From Tipula vernalis (Eukaryota; Arthropoda; Insecta; Diptera; Tipulidae): 64,000 nucleotides of DNA. The translations under genes were made by a program, and so were the position numbers. Where the stretch lies: the NCBI GenBank assembly GCA_958295665.1, contig OY282558.1, positions 32,819,045-32,883,044 of the forward strand, written 5' to 3'. The notes under the pieces were generated by a model that saw only the letters and a list, made by a program, of their open reading frames with translations, did not search any database and was not told the DNA's origin. Shown in pieces: positions 48,205 to 60,193 of this stretch (the first letter of the stretch is position 1; each line of letters begins with the position of its first letter).

Positions 48205-50808
48205 CAGTGGCGTAACTACGTGTTTTCGACATCAAACGACAAAGAATTTTGTGTTTGCTGGGTTGATTTATTTGTAATATATGTACGTTTTGCGTAACTC
48301 CAAGTTTACCCCTTTTCCATTTATCAAAATTCAACCTTTTACAAATATATTTGAGCTTTTAGCGAAACAAATTCAACCTTCTACAAATCAAGTTTTGATT
48401 AGAAAAGGTTGAATTTGAATTGTTTGAAACTTAATTGATGATTCGGTCTTACGAAACAATCAGGTGATTCGAGATTATTCGAGTATGTTTGAGATTGTCG
48501 GATGTATTTGATAGTTCGAAGATACCCGAGAATCTTAGAGCCTATCGAAGAATATGATTGTTCAATATTTACGAAATTATCCGATACTCTTTGCGAGTTC
48601 CATTTTGTTTAATAGTGTTAGTAACATTAAGTTACTCGATATAATTCATATTTACACGATATTTTCGTGGGTTTCTAGGGTTCCGCGCGATTTATTCTAG
48701 ATTTCTTAAGTTTTTCGACATTTCTAGGATTATTCGAGATTTTTAAAGATTATCGAATTTATTCGAATTTTGTAAGGCAATATTCTGCGCTTAGCTTTGA
48801 GTTTGTAAGAACTTGCAGAGTTACACACATATATCTAAATGGTGATATTTAAAGCATTTTTTCAGATTATGCCAAAATTTCGATATTTATCCGATCTTCT
48901 GTGTGTTATTCATAATTATTCAAGAATGTCCAGGTTATTTATGTTGTAAATGACAGTTTGTAGCACGTATAGGCTTTGGTTTTACATACTTACGGATAAT
49001 TTACTATCACTTTCAAGATACATACTTTGAAAATTCGAAATTCTTGATATTTTTCAAATTATATTCGAAATTTGTGATGCTTTATCGATATAAGTATTTA
49101 GAACTCGTCATAGCATAGAGTTGCAACATTTTCATTTTATTTAGGGCCATTCAAATGACTCAAGTTCTGTTTCATCTACTTTTGAATGAAGGCCCGAATA
49201 TGTTCACAAAATTAAATCTGAGTAAAACAACTGGTTTTCTTACACATGGAACGCTCGATTAACGGAAGACAGAATTTATGGAGAGGCCCAAAATTTACCG
49301 AGAATTTATAAATAAATTATCAAGCTTAAAGCTCATTCAAACAAATACTCTAAATTAATCTCAAATTACCACCTTCCTTTATAATATCAAATTTGAAAGT
49401 CAAATGGTTTGGTTTGAAAAGCTCTTAAAATTAAAAACTGTTAATAATTCATATTGAGCACAAATATTCTAAATCGTAACCACTATTCCGTCATCATTTG
49501 TAATATGAAATTTCAAAGTAAAATGGTTTGTTTAAAAAGCTGCCATAAATGAAAGCTCTTAAAGCTAAAGCTCTTGGAAATATTTTCAAATACGTAATTT
49601 ATGCTAATCAAATCTTTTATTAATAACCTGAAATTATTAAAAAGCTCAAAAATGTTAAGTTCAAACCAAAAAGGTATAGATTAATTGTCAAGCTTAAATT
49701 TTATGGAACAAAACCCCACCTTCCTTTAAACTATCAAATTTCAGAATAAAACGTAAAGGATTTGGGTTAAAAAGCTTCGATACGTGAATGCTCCTAAAAC
49801 TAGAAGTTCAACATTTTTTGCAAATACATAATTTATGTTCATAAATCATTTTAACAAATACCTGATATTATTAAAAGACTTAGAAATATTAAGTTTAAAC
49901 CCAAATACATTTTTAAACCCAAATTTCTGAGTAAAATGATTTGCGAAAGCTTATATTATAATACCAAGTTTCCTAGTAAAATGGTTTGGTTTGACTAAAA
50001 GCTCTTGATAATTTACATTGAGGAAACATACACTAAATTATCCCTAAATTCCGTTACCCTTTGTAAAATCAAATTTCTGAGTAAAATGGTTTGGTTTAAA
50101 AAGCTTTTATAATTGGAAGCTCTTACAACTAATACTTCTTGACATTTTTTGCGAAACATAATTTTTGCTCATAAAATATTGTAACAAAAACCTGAAATTA
50201 TGAACAAATGGTATAAATTAATTATCAAGCTTAAAGCTCATTGAATACAAATATTCTAAATGTATCAGAAAATACCACCCCGTTTTAGTCAAAATTCCGT
50301 TACCCTTTGTAAAATCATATTCCTGAGTAAAATGATTTGGTTAAAAGAGCTTTCATAATTGAAAGCTTATAAAAATAAAAGTTCTTGATTTTTTGCAAAT
50401 AAATAAAACATTTCAGTAAAAATCTAAAAGTAAGAAAAAGGATCAAAGTTAAAAGTTAAGTTAAAACCCAAACTCGTTTAAATTAATTATCAAACTTAAA
50501 ACTAATTGACAATTTTTGCAAATACATATTTTATGCTTATACAATTTTTTTAACAAAACTTACGAATAATTCGATATTTGAAAACTTTAAAGAATATTCA
50601 AGATACTTTGAGAATTCGACATATATATTCGAAATTTGTGATACTTTATCGATATATTTAGAAATCGCCAGAGCATTGAGTTGTAAAATGTTTCGTGTGA
50701 TCTGTTCACTAATCACTAAAAGCATTACTTGTTCATACGTAGTACAAGGATCATTTTTAGGGGCCCAAAAAAATGTTGCGGGGGCGGAAATTTGTAGTTA
50801 CGCCACTG
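48205..50808. mobile_element. hAT-type non-autonomous element, copy 1 (2604 bp, perfect 8-bp target duplication)
   Basis: The ends are CAGTGGCGTAACTAC and its exact inverse (15 bp), and both sides are flanked by GTATTATA (48197-48204 and 50809-50816), the 8-bp duplication diagnostic of hAT insertions. There is no transposase frame. The interior has a duplicated block (about 48990-49140 and 50560-50720) enclosing a degenerate repeat region at 49380-50350. Large parts are shared with copy 2 at 54808-56318. Confidence 0.88.
49370..50350. repeat. Degenerate direct repeats inside hAT copy 1
   Basis: A motif like ATCAAATTTCTGAGTAAAAT-GGTTTGGTTTAAAAAGCT recurs near 49387, 49503, 49730, 49919, 49966, 50068 and 50310, with irregular spacing of about 45-240 bp and intervening shared phrases (CATAATTTATGCTCATAAA, CCTGAAATTATTAAAA). 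It reads as an old, partly deleted tandem array with a longer unit, confined to the interior of the hAT element. Confidence 0.6.
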
Positions 50809-50816
50809 GTATTATA

Positions 50817-53800
50817 CCAATACCATAAGCTTGCACCACTAACTAAACAGAGAGCGGTTTAATAAATTCGATTTTGCTAAACTCGTTAAGGTACTCCATA
50901 CAAAAAATACGCAATTAGCTAAAACCGAAGTTGACTTACTGGGACTGAATTCGAAAATTTCACTAAATTCGTTTTATTAAATCGCAGTGTGCCAAGGATG
51001 TTAGTTTGTCAGTGTAATTACATAAGTGATAGATTAGCTAATTGAACTTAGCAAATCGCGCTTAGCCAATCCCTAGTTTGTCAGTGGTATTAACCTCATT
51101 CATGGAAACAACGTATATAACGAATAAAAACGTTACTACTTTTCATTGAGGCACTGAAAGGCACCTAATATAAACTTTGGTGGTATCCAACATTTTTGCA
51201 GCGCTACATTAGTACCATAAATAACTAATAACTTCGTACATTGAATTTTATTGGTCATGGTCATGCTTATTGCAATAACAGAGTCTTCAAATTCTAGTTT
51301 TAAAATATTATTCAATACAAATACATAGATGTATGCCTGTACCCATAAATACAATAACAACAAATTTTGTAGTTCTATAAAAAAAAATGTTTGGGCATGT
51401 TTCAAATTTGTGAATTGTTTATATTCAGTGCGTCACACCTGGATTAAGAGATAGATAGATCTGTTAAATTACCATTCAAAAATACATAGGTAAGTAAAAT
51501 CGATTACAGTGCACAATAGGAACGGAGCATTCTATTTAGTTTGGTAAAACTATTTGAAAGTTCTCCAAAACACGTGATGTTTAACCGATATCATACTGTA
51601 TTTTATTATATTTATTATTGTATCAAATATATAAGTACGTCGATGAATATAAGCATGCATGTATGTATAAATGTATATACCATATATCTATGTATATACC
51701 TACAATAGGTTTTTGTAAAATTTATATTTGAACAAATACAACTTTTATTTTTAATATTTTTATTTGGTGTAGTAATAGCGAATAGTAGCGAAAATTTATC
51801 AATATCAATTCCAGTTCAATTCTATTCTGAAATTCGGTAACTGCGATAACGCAAGAATAAAAAATTTTAATTTAATCTTCAGCAAATGGGGTAAAAGAAC
51901 TTTTTTGTTTTAGATATACATAAATTATTAATATTGAGTTTGATTGTTAAAAATTAAATTAGTTACTTATCACTTTTACTAGTGATATGTGTGCACAATA
52001 AAAGCTGCTTAAATAAGTTTAAATTAAATAATATTTATATCGTGAATGTTACAATTTAATTTGTTTTTGTAATATAATTGTGATTGAAACTAAAAAAAAA
52101 AAAAAAAAAAAATTGTTTTGTGTTAAACTTAAATATGTATATTAATAAGGCAGTGGCCTGACTTTTGTGTAATATGAAAATATTTTAAGATTATTATTAT
52201 ATTTCATTGAATAGTGTGTGATATATTCCAACAATAGATCTTTAGAGATCTTTTTATACATAGCTAGTCCTACATAGGTTATACAGAAATACGCAGAACA
52301 GACACATATAAGTTTTTATGTTAGATAATACATATATGTACGTATAGTGAGATTAATTTAAAATTACTCCAATATAATTAATGAAAGCAGAACGAATTAA
52401 ATTTTCTTTTAAGTATGTACATAAGAATTATTTACTCGTGTGTAGATGTTTTGAAAAAAAATTGTCAATTTTTAAATGCCTTTATACAGTCGAAACTATC
52501 AAATTTTAACATAAAACGCCAGTAAAACTACTCACGTAGTTCTTAAATTTAAAATAATAATTAAACTAATAATATTGTACTTAGAGTGATAGTTACATGT
52601 ATTTGTGTGTGTGTGTGTGTGCAATATCCTAATAGAGATTAGTAAAGAACTGTGATTAAAGGGGCTGTTGGTGTTCAAGTGCTGTTTGATAACATTTGCC
52701 AAAATAATATGTCATTGTTTGATTGAGTTTGAATTTTCTACCTAACTGTGACTCTCTAATTCCCTAACAAAGCTAGACTTCAACTGATAATGCAATCATG
52801 CACAGTGTGTGCTAAATAATTTCCTCTAATCGGTCATTTACACACAAGAAAAATCAGTTAAATAAAGTTTAGCTATAGAACAAAGCATCATTTTCTTTTG
52901 TTCCGGCCATAATCTTTGTTATTCAACTATAGCAATTAGCGAGTTTGACTGGAAATAATCTCCATTGAATGGGTCTAATATCTCTAGTCCCGTAATTGCA
53001 AAGCACCTGGGCACTTTACAATTTTTGGTATTTCGTAAAAAATTTCAAGTGCTGATATATTATGTATATGTACGTACGTAAGAAATAAGATAGGCCGCTT
53101 TACTATTGTTTCTATCAATTGCGCAAATAAATGTCTTTGATTAGTACAATGTATATAATTATCTAGAGACCTTGAATAAATGTAACACGATATGATAAAG
53201 CTCTATCAGTTGTATACACAGTATTTTCCTAAATCAGAGGTATGTAATAATAGTTATTTCCTATAGTCCTGTAATTTTGAAAACCTTGATCTAATTGACG
53301 TACACAATTAATTGCATGTTTTGTAAATATTCGTACGTGCTATAAGCGCATACATTATGTGTCTAAACCAGAATTATATATTCGTATTTATTACTTTTAA
53401 ATTTGAGGCTATGAAAGAATCGATTATTAAAAACTTATGTGTATCGAAAGGTCTTATATTAGAATGTATTAAATATTGAAATGATGTTCATAAAAGCGTA
53501 ACGATCGAAATAAGAATTTATTATCATAATTTGAAGCCATTTTTACTAACGATAACCTATCATTCATTAACACGCACTCAATATTTACGTTATTGATGTG
53601 TAGCCAGAAATGTGAAATAATATTCAATTTGATAAAACTTGAAGCATAAACTTTAAAATTCAAAGTTCACTTAATAAGTATGTGTGATACCTACCTACTT
53701 GAAATTATTATTAAACACATTTATTGATTAAAATCAAATTACAATTATCTCATAAGATAGCTAATTAATCATTTCACGGCTTAGTATGTACAAACATTTT

Positions 53801-54799
53801 GTGCCAACAACAAAACTTTGATATCTTTTATCAGCAGTTAATTTATCCAATTTAAAATTAATTATTTACACTGGATTTTTTTTTATCAGAATTGTTTAAC
53901 TAGCATTTTTAAAATAACGACTGAATCTTAATTTTTTTGGGGCGGAATAGCAAAAATCTTATCGAACAGGCACTAAATGCACAGTGACTAAGACCTACGA
54001 ACAAATTTCAATTGATAAAATTAACTGACACAATTTAAAAAATGTTCCTACCCGGTTCTTTTCTATTGAATTGTTTTTGACAAAGAACAAGACTGTCCTT
54101 TACAGTGGCGTTGAGAAAATTTCGTGATTTATGCCTGAGAATTTTTGCGCCTCCAAATGTGTCTATTTTATTTATTAAACAAAGCCGCTTAAGTAGAAGT
54201 GTGTTTTGTCACTCATTATTAGACCTTCCCGAAAAAAGTCGGATTCTTACGAAATTGTATTTTGTACTAGTGTAGATGCTATAATCTTTAAGATGTGTGT
54301 ATTTCATCGTAACGAGACATGTTTAATTGTTGTGCGCGATGCTTTATAGAGGTATACTCGAATTTTCAGCAGTTCAATATCACGCACTACAGCAATATTC
54401 TGAATCACTCGTAGGTATATCGATCTTATATTGACCCACAAATAAATTGTCCATAAATTAGTAAACGAAGAGGTGTAATTTTTACTTCTGACCTTACCTT
54501 TATCAGGCACTTTAATTTTAGTAACACATACGACTTAATTAAAACGTACCGTAAAGGCGTGATCGTCTCTAAAATCATTGTATCATTGAAGATGAATCTT
54601 AAATCGGCCGTGGCCATAAACTCATTCAGAACAAAGTCCTTATCTAATTTGTTACCACTGTTAAAATATAAGAGTGCAATAGGTTTAATTTTCAGGACCA
54701 TTAAATTTTGATTAAACATTGATAAAAGAGCCAATCATGATAACGGTTCTTGTGTCGTTGTTGCTCTCAAATACATTTTTCGTATAAATTGAAACTAAC
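50817..54799. other. Gene-free stretch between the two hAT copies
   Basis: No recognised gene. A weak inverted pair, CACTAACTAAAC (about 50837) against CTAGTTTGTCAGTG (about 51073), may mark a small element. It includes a TG dinucleotide run at 52604-52621 and an A run near 52090. Open frames on - at 54304-54734 have no family features. Confidence 0.4.
52604..52621. repeat. TG dinucleotide microsatellite
   Basis: Nine uninterrupted TG units. Confidence 0.9.
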
Positions 54800-54807
54800 G
54801 AAACTGA

Positions 54808-56318
54808 CAGTGACGTAACAAGGTACCCGCAGCACCCGCAGTCGCGGTAGCCTCACGATTCATTTATCAAGCGTTCGAGTATCAGTTCAAAGTTAAGATC
54901 AGATAGATATTAGCTCAGATAAGTCTTAAAGTAGACCACCCTTTCAAATTAGCAGAACGAGACGTTTTTAGGAAACTTTTTAGAATAGGCTGTGGTCTAG
55001 TTTTAAGAGAAAGAAGTAATCGTTCCTGTCGTGTCCAACAATTTCTTCTCGGTTGCTGAAGGTGAATGTCAGAGTAATTACACGTAATCTGACTCTATAG
55101 AAATAAAAATGGGTTTAGGTTTTGACAGATATTTAGATTTAGAAGAATATTTGCTAAACTCGTTTGAAATAAAAGCTTTCGGCATCGATAACGGTAACGA
55201 TTTTAGTGTTTGCTGGGAATATATTTTTTGATTGTTATGGTTTTTCATTTACTGAATCTTTTTTACTATCGGTAAATCGTAAATAAAAATTTAATTTACT
55301 GGTAAGCCCGGTAAACCCGGTTTATTATGAAAAACTATTTTAAATATAAGGAAATTTCAAATTTCATATTAATTTTGCAATTAGTGATGGTGTTTTGGTT
55401 GTTTTCGGTGGAGTTTGCCTGTTTCTTACCTCATGGGAAATGGAATGCGTGATGTTCGAGCCTTAATTGGTGCTTCGGTGTTTCGAAACATTCAGGTTAT
55501 TCGAGATTTTCGAGATTATTCGACTATGTTTCAGATTGTCGGTTGTATTTGATAGTTCGATGTTACTTGAGAATCTTAGAGCCTATTCGAAGAGTATGAT
55601 TGTTCGATATTTACGAAATTATCCGATACTATATTTGAGGGTTTCATTATTATTGCATATCGTTCTGTTCAGCTTAGCCTTAATTTACTTAGTAGCATTT
55701 TGCTTAGTAGTATTAGTAACATTAAATTACTTAAGAAATAATTCGATATTTACACGAATTTTCAGAATTTTTCGAAATTTTCCTGGGTTTTCTAGATTTT
55801 TACAGGCTTTCCGAAATTATTCATTAATTGAATTTGTTCGAGATCACATAATATAGAGATTATTCCAACTTTCCTGGGTTAATCGAGATTGTTCCACGGT
55901 TTATTCTAGATTTCTCAAGTTTTCGTCGATTTTTAAAGATTTTCAAATTTATTCGAATTTTTATGGCAATGCTCTGTGCTTAGCTTTTAGTTATGGAAAC
56001 TTGCAGAGTTACACATATAAATCTGAATCATAATATTTACAATAGCTGATTTTTCGACATTTCTCCAATTTCCTAGGTTCCTTCCATTGGCTTTTTACGG
56101 ATAATTCGATATTTGAGAACTTCGTGATGCTTTATCGACATATTTAAAAATCGTCATAGGATTGAGTGAAGCCATTGAACTGAATCACGAACTGTTTCGT
56201 GCTCCCAAAATGCGAGGTTCGACAATAAGAAGACAATACAGTTCATAGGTACAAGAAGCGTATTTACGGGCCCAAGAAAAATTTTGCCGGGGGCCCGAAA
56301 TTTGTAGATACGCCACTG
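54808..56318. mobile_element. hAT-type non-autonomous element, copy 2 (1511 bp)
   Basis: It starts CAGTGACGTAAC and ends TACGCCACTG. The flanks GAAACTGA (54800-54807) and GAAATTGG (56319-56326) agree at six of eight bases, as an aged 8-bp duplication would. Its interior matches copy 1 in the same order: TTTGCTGGG, the block with GATAGTTCGA and GAATCTTAGAGCCTAT, a GATGCTTTATCGA block, and the right end with GGGGCCCGAAATTTGTAG. It lacks the repeat region of copy 1. A 129-codon frame at 55467-55856 lies in it and is incidental. Confidence 0.82.
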
Positions 56319-56326
56319 GAAATTGG

Positions 56327-59300
56327 AACTATTAAAATTATTCGAAAGACAATCACAACATTTGGTGGTAAATCATAGTTAATATTTTGAGATGAGTTTA
56401 ATGCGCTATTTAAAATTATTAAGTCACCGCGCCATACAGCTTGCGTATATTGTGTTATGCCAATTATGGCCTTGGTTACATTCCTACTTATTAAATTTGA
56501 CTTGACTGTACGCATGCCAAATATAGACTGATAGCAATACGATCTTCCAAGGCATTATTTTTGGCTAGTAAAGAGTTGCAAGCAAATGTGTAAGACGGTA
56601 AATTAAAATGGCGTGGCCACGTGCATTTGTTAGACATCGGCTTAAGGAAGACAGAAATTCTCACTCTTTTGAATTGATATTTCTCAATAATATTCTGGAC
56701 TTCTTTAAAACAGTCGTATAGCCTCAAAAACACAAAGTTTTTATTAACTAGGCAAATCTACATTGGTCGCACTTTTACCGATATATTGCCATTAGGGAGA
56801 TAATTTAATACAGTATTCAATGATATCCGTGTGCGTACCACTAACAAGAAATGGAAATGTGTGTCGAAAATCATTTTTGTTGCAATCTTTTATCAATAAA
56901 CCAGAGTTGCTACGAAATCTAATAAGTCACAATCTGTTTCTCCAAACAGCCATCAAAAAATAACAAAACTAATGGATTCGATGGACTTTGTTGAAATAAC
57001 TATATCGATCTTGAAACATTGCATACTTCCAATAACGTTAAAATTTAAAGAAAATGTAAGGCAAGTACTTAGTAAATTATATTAAATTTACGAAAACTGG
57101 TTAGGCAGCTCCTTCAGAAATAAGTAAATATGATAATGTGTCTTTTCGGGGCATATCCATGGCTTTGATCAAAGCAATCCTGCATGTTGGCCATCAGGAA
57201 GCTTACTGTTCGAATGATTTCACAAATTAAGTGAATTCTAAATTAGGCGCGTGGAAATCCTGATTTAATGCTACGACACAGAAACCAAGCGATGACGATC
57301 AGCAGAGGTACAATACTGTTGGTTGGCCGGATATATTTCAAATTTCATGAGAGGTCGAATCTTTCTTCATAATTACAATGAATCATCTCACCAAGCAAAT
57401 TAAGGATCCTCTAAAACAACATTTTAAGTAAATTAAAAAGTGATTACAAGTCGATTTAACCGTTTGGATTTTGTTTTATTTGTTAGATTTAAGGTAAACA
57501 AACATGTTAGAAAAAATTTCTGTAGTGAAAAGTTGTTTTTATGAAATTACAATACCATATGTCAATTTGGAGCAATTTTTTAAATTCAAATTCAATATTC
57601 TGAATCAGATTGATATGTTTATTTTTAATACCCATAATTTAGCCTTGTACCTCTTCTAAATATTCTTTCTCTGATTTCTTTCTATTTTCATTCATAAGGG
57701 CTAAAATTCTCAGATTGGCTTATGTCTGGTGATTTGTCCAAATCATACATTTTTTAGACACAAAAGAAAATTGAAAAATGCCAATATTCGTACAAATTTC
57801 CCATTCATCCGGCTGCGGCTTAATTAGTTGGTAACTAAAGCTTTTCCAGAAAAGCATGAGAGTTCATGTTGTTTTAACGTTGCTTCATTGGAGATCAAGT
57901 GCCAAATTGCGTATGCCATCATCTGTTGGTGACGTTGAAAAGCAAATCCCATTTTGTGTGTGTGTATACCTCAAAGATTGAATGCTTTTGGGCTGCGTCC
58001 TGCGTCATACAAGATCTTCGTTTGTTCCATCCTTCTCTTTGAATAAACTGTTCCATCAACGGTTCATACATATTCAAAATTTGTATAGCGCCATGAATAT
58101 GAATGATCAAGATAAGAAGGACAATACGTTTTTTCCAACATAGTAATTAATTGACATAGTTTACATTCGATATTCGTCAACCGATGCATTTGTACCTCGT
58201 AGCTTCTTCAGGAATTATTTGTTGTTGAGAAATTTTATAAAAAAGCAATGAAATTATTTTGTGCTAAAATTTTAACACGGAATAGCAGATCCTTGCAATT
58301 TTTTTTTTTTTTTGATTGTTTGATTTTTCTGTTCTTATTGATTTTCTCGACTTTTAATTCAATGACCCTTTTTTGAGTATTTTGCTTTGTACTGCACATG
58401 ACGTAAGCTGCTAATTCGTTCGCCATTCTGTTTTACAAATTGGATTAGCCGTTGAAAGGATGTTTCGAACAGATGCGAATAAGACGATAAAACGATGGTT
58501 CATCATCTGAATTCACAAATACCGTTGCTATTTCAATTGCATTTAGTAAATGACTTATTAACAATTGTCGTGCATTCAATTCAATTTTCGTCATCAATCC
58601 GTAAGCACATACCAGTAAATGGTTTTGACCGAAGAATTTATCAACGCTATAATTTATTACGGAAAACTTACTGGCACATCAACAACTTTTCAAGAGCAAG
58701 GCCAACAACTTATTTTGTTATTACTTTGCGGTGAATGCACCATATGAATTTTTATTTGTTATTGTATTATTGAAGTTGATAACAATTGAGATACATGTGG
58801 GCCCTATGAATTTCGATATTGTCAAATTTCATATTCATTGTCAAAAAAAAAATACGATCAAGCGCCTGGCTGACATAAGTGTGAGACCGTGTTCCGTGGC
58901 ATCTTTGAACACATTATCAAGTCCATGTTTCAATATAAATTCAATGTTATACGGTCTAAGTACTTCAAATATGGTTCTTATTGTGATTCTTAACAAGATG
59001 AGGGTATACATATGTTAAGTCATTCAAGGCAAGGTCTATGTCTAAAGAAAATTAATAATAATTACGAAAGAAAAGGTCCCGCCATCAAGTTTATTGCTAT
59101 AGCCTGTTCTGTTTGTACCAGCGAGAAAAATGTTGATCTAAATTTATTTGTGCATCCAAATATTTCCACACGGATGTGCTAAAGAGGCCAGAGGATTAGT
59201 TATCGGTGGGTTTTCAAATAAACGACAGTGTCAATTTAGAACGTACAACGGCTAAGGTAGCCAAGATTTTTCAAACGGACGATATTAGCCGCATTAAAAG

Positions 59301-59518
59301 TTTACATTGAAAGCAACAACAACCATTTGTTGTTTTTGGATGAAAATTTTGATCCGAGGAGCTCTTTGCATTTCTTTATTGTTCCATGAAACATGATTTG
59401 ATCCGAATCAGATCAAACTTTTACAAATGAAGCTTTTATTGAAGAAGTCTGCACTCGCTTACATCTTGATTAAGCTCCAATTTTTTTAGCAAAGTCCCAA
59501 CTGTTTATAGTTTTTTTG
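56327..59518. other. Gene-free stretch before ABCG gene
   Basis: No gene is recognised. Open frames on - at 56264-56733 abut hAT copy 2, and one at 57919-58110 has a vague resemblance to insect DM4/12 proteins; neither is supported. The rest is AT-rich spacer. Confidence 0.4.
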
Positions 59519-59620
59519 GAAACTGTAGTTAGAAGAAATACTATTGTCATCTGCAAAAGAGATACTGAGATGAAGATAGAATTAAATCTTGCGAAACACC
59601 ATCATTAATTGATACGGCAC
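59519..59620 (-). pseudogene. LINE reverse transcriptase scrap with FADD motif
   Basis: On -, SINDGVSQDLILSSSQ resembles the GVPQGSVLSP block of non-LTR reverse transcriptases. A shifted frame right after it reads ISFADDNSISS, the F/YADD catalytic block. The normal spacer between them is missing, so there is a deletion plus a frameshift. Dead fragment. Confidence 0.6.
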
Positions 59621-60193
59621 TTGACGTCACACCATCCACAAGCTCCTGATTAGGACTACGATTATATAGGGATATTATTTGGAACAGCTAAATTATGTTA
59701 ATTTTATTCTTTCAACACAAGAAACAACAACCAACTAGAAGTTCAAAATAAACTTTACTAATTAGAGTTAAAGGCAATTGAGAGCTAACACAAATTAGCG
59801 AGCAAGACCTTAGCCTTTCCAAGCACTGTTTTGTGTATTGTGCTATTGCCTTTCGCCCCTTCATATCTTGATTTGGTGAGCTATAACTAAGTTGTTTTTA
59901 TTATAAAAATGTTTAATAACGCCACAGTTTAAAAGTATTTTTAAGGTTAACCATATTTATTTTATAATAAATAAATTACAACTAATAAATCAAGACTTCA
60001 ATGTTTAGGCTACACAATGTGAAAATCTCTGCTTTTATCATTTATTGTTGTTCATTTAAGGTTTTAACGTTGTTTTATTTATTTTTTGTTATTCCAGATA
60101 GTTGTGGAAAAAATACTATTTTCATGATTGGACGAATTATTGATCGCAATAATATACTAAATTAACTAAAATTAGGAACGCTACACAAATAAA
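59621..60193. other. Upstream region and probable 5' UTR exon of the ABCG gene
   Basis: An acceptor TTTTTTGTTATTCCAG ends at 60097, so 60098-60193 is probably 5' untranslated sequence of the exon containing the start codon; an upstream exon and the promoter were not located. Confidence 0.5.

Noticed and set aside
54304..56733. A gene on - interrupted by hAT copy 2 (open frames at 54304-54734 and 56264-56733)
   Set aside because: The frames are short, overlap in different phases, include element sequence, and match no family I recognise.
57919..58110. DM4/12-like insect protein fragment
   Set aside because: Only a loose resemblance over about 30 residues; the expected cysteine pattern and flanking exons are missing.
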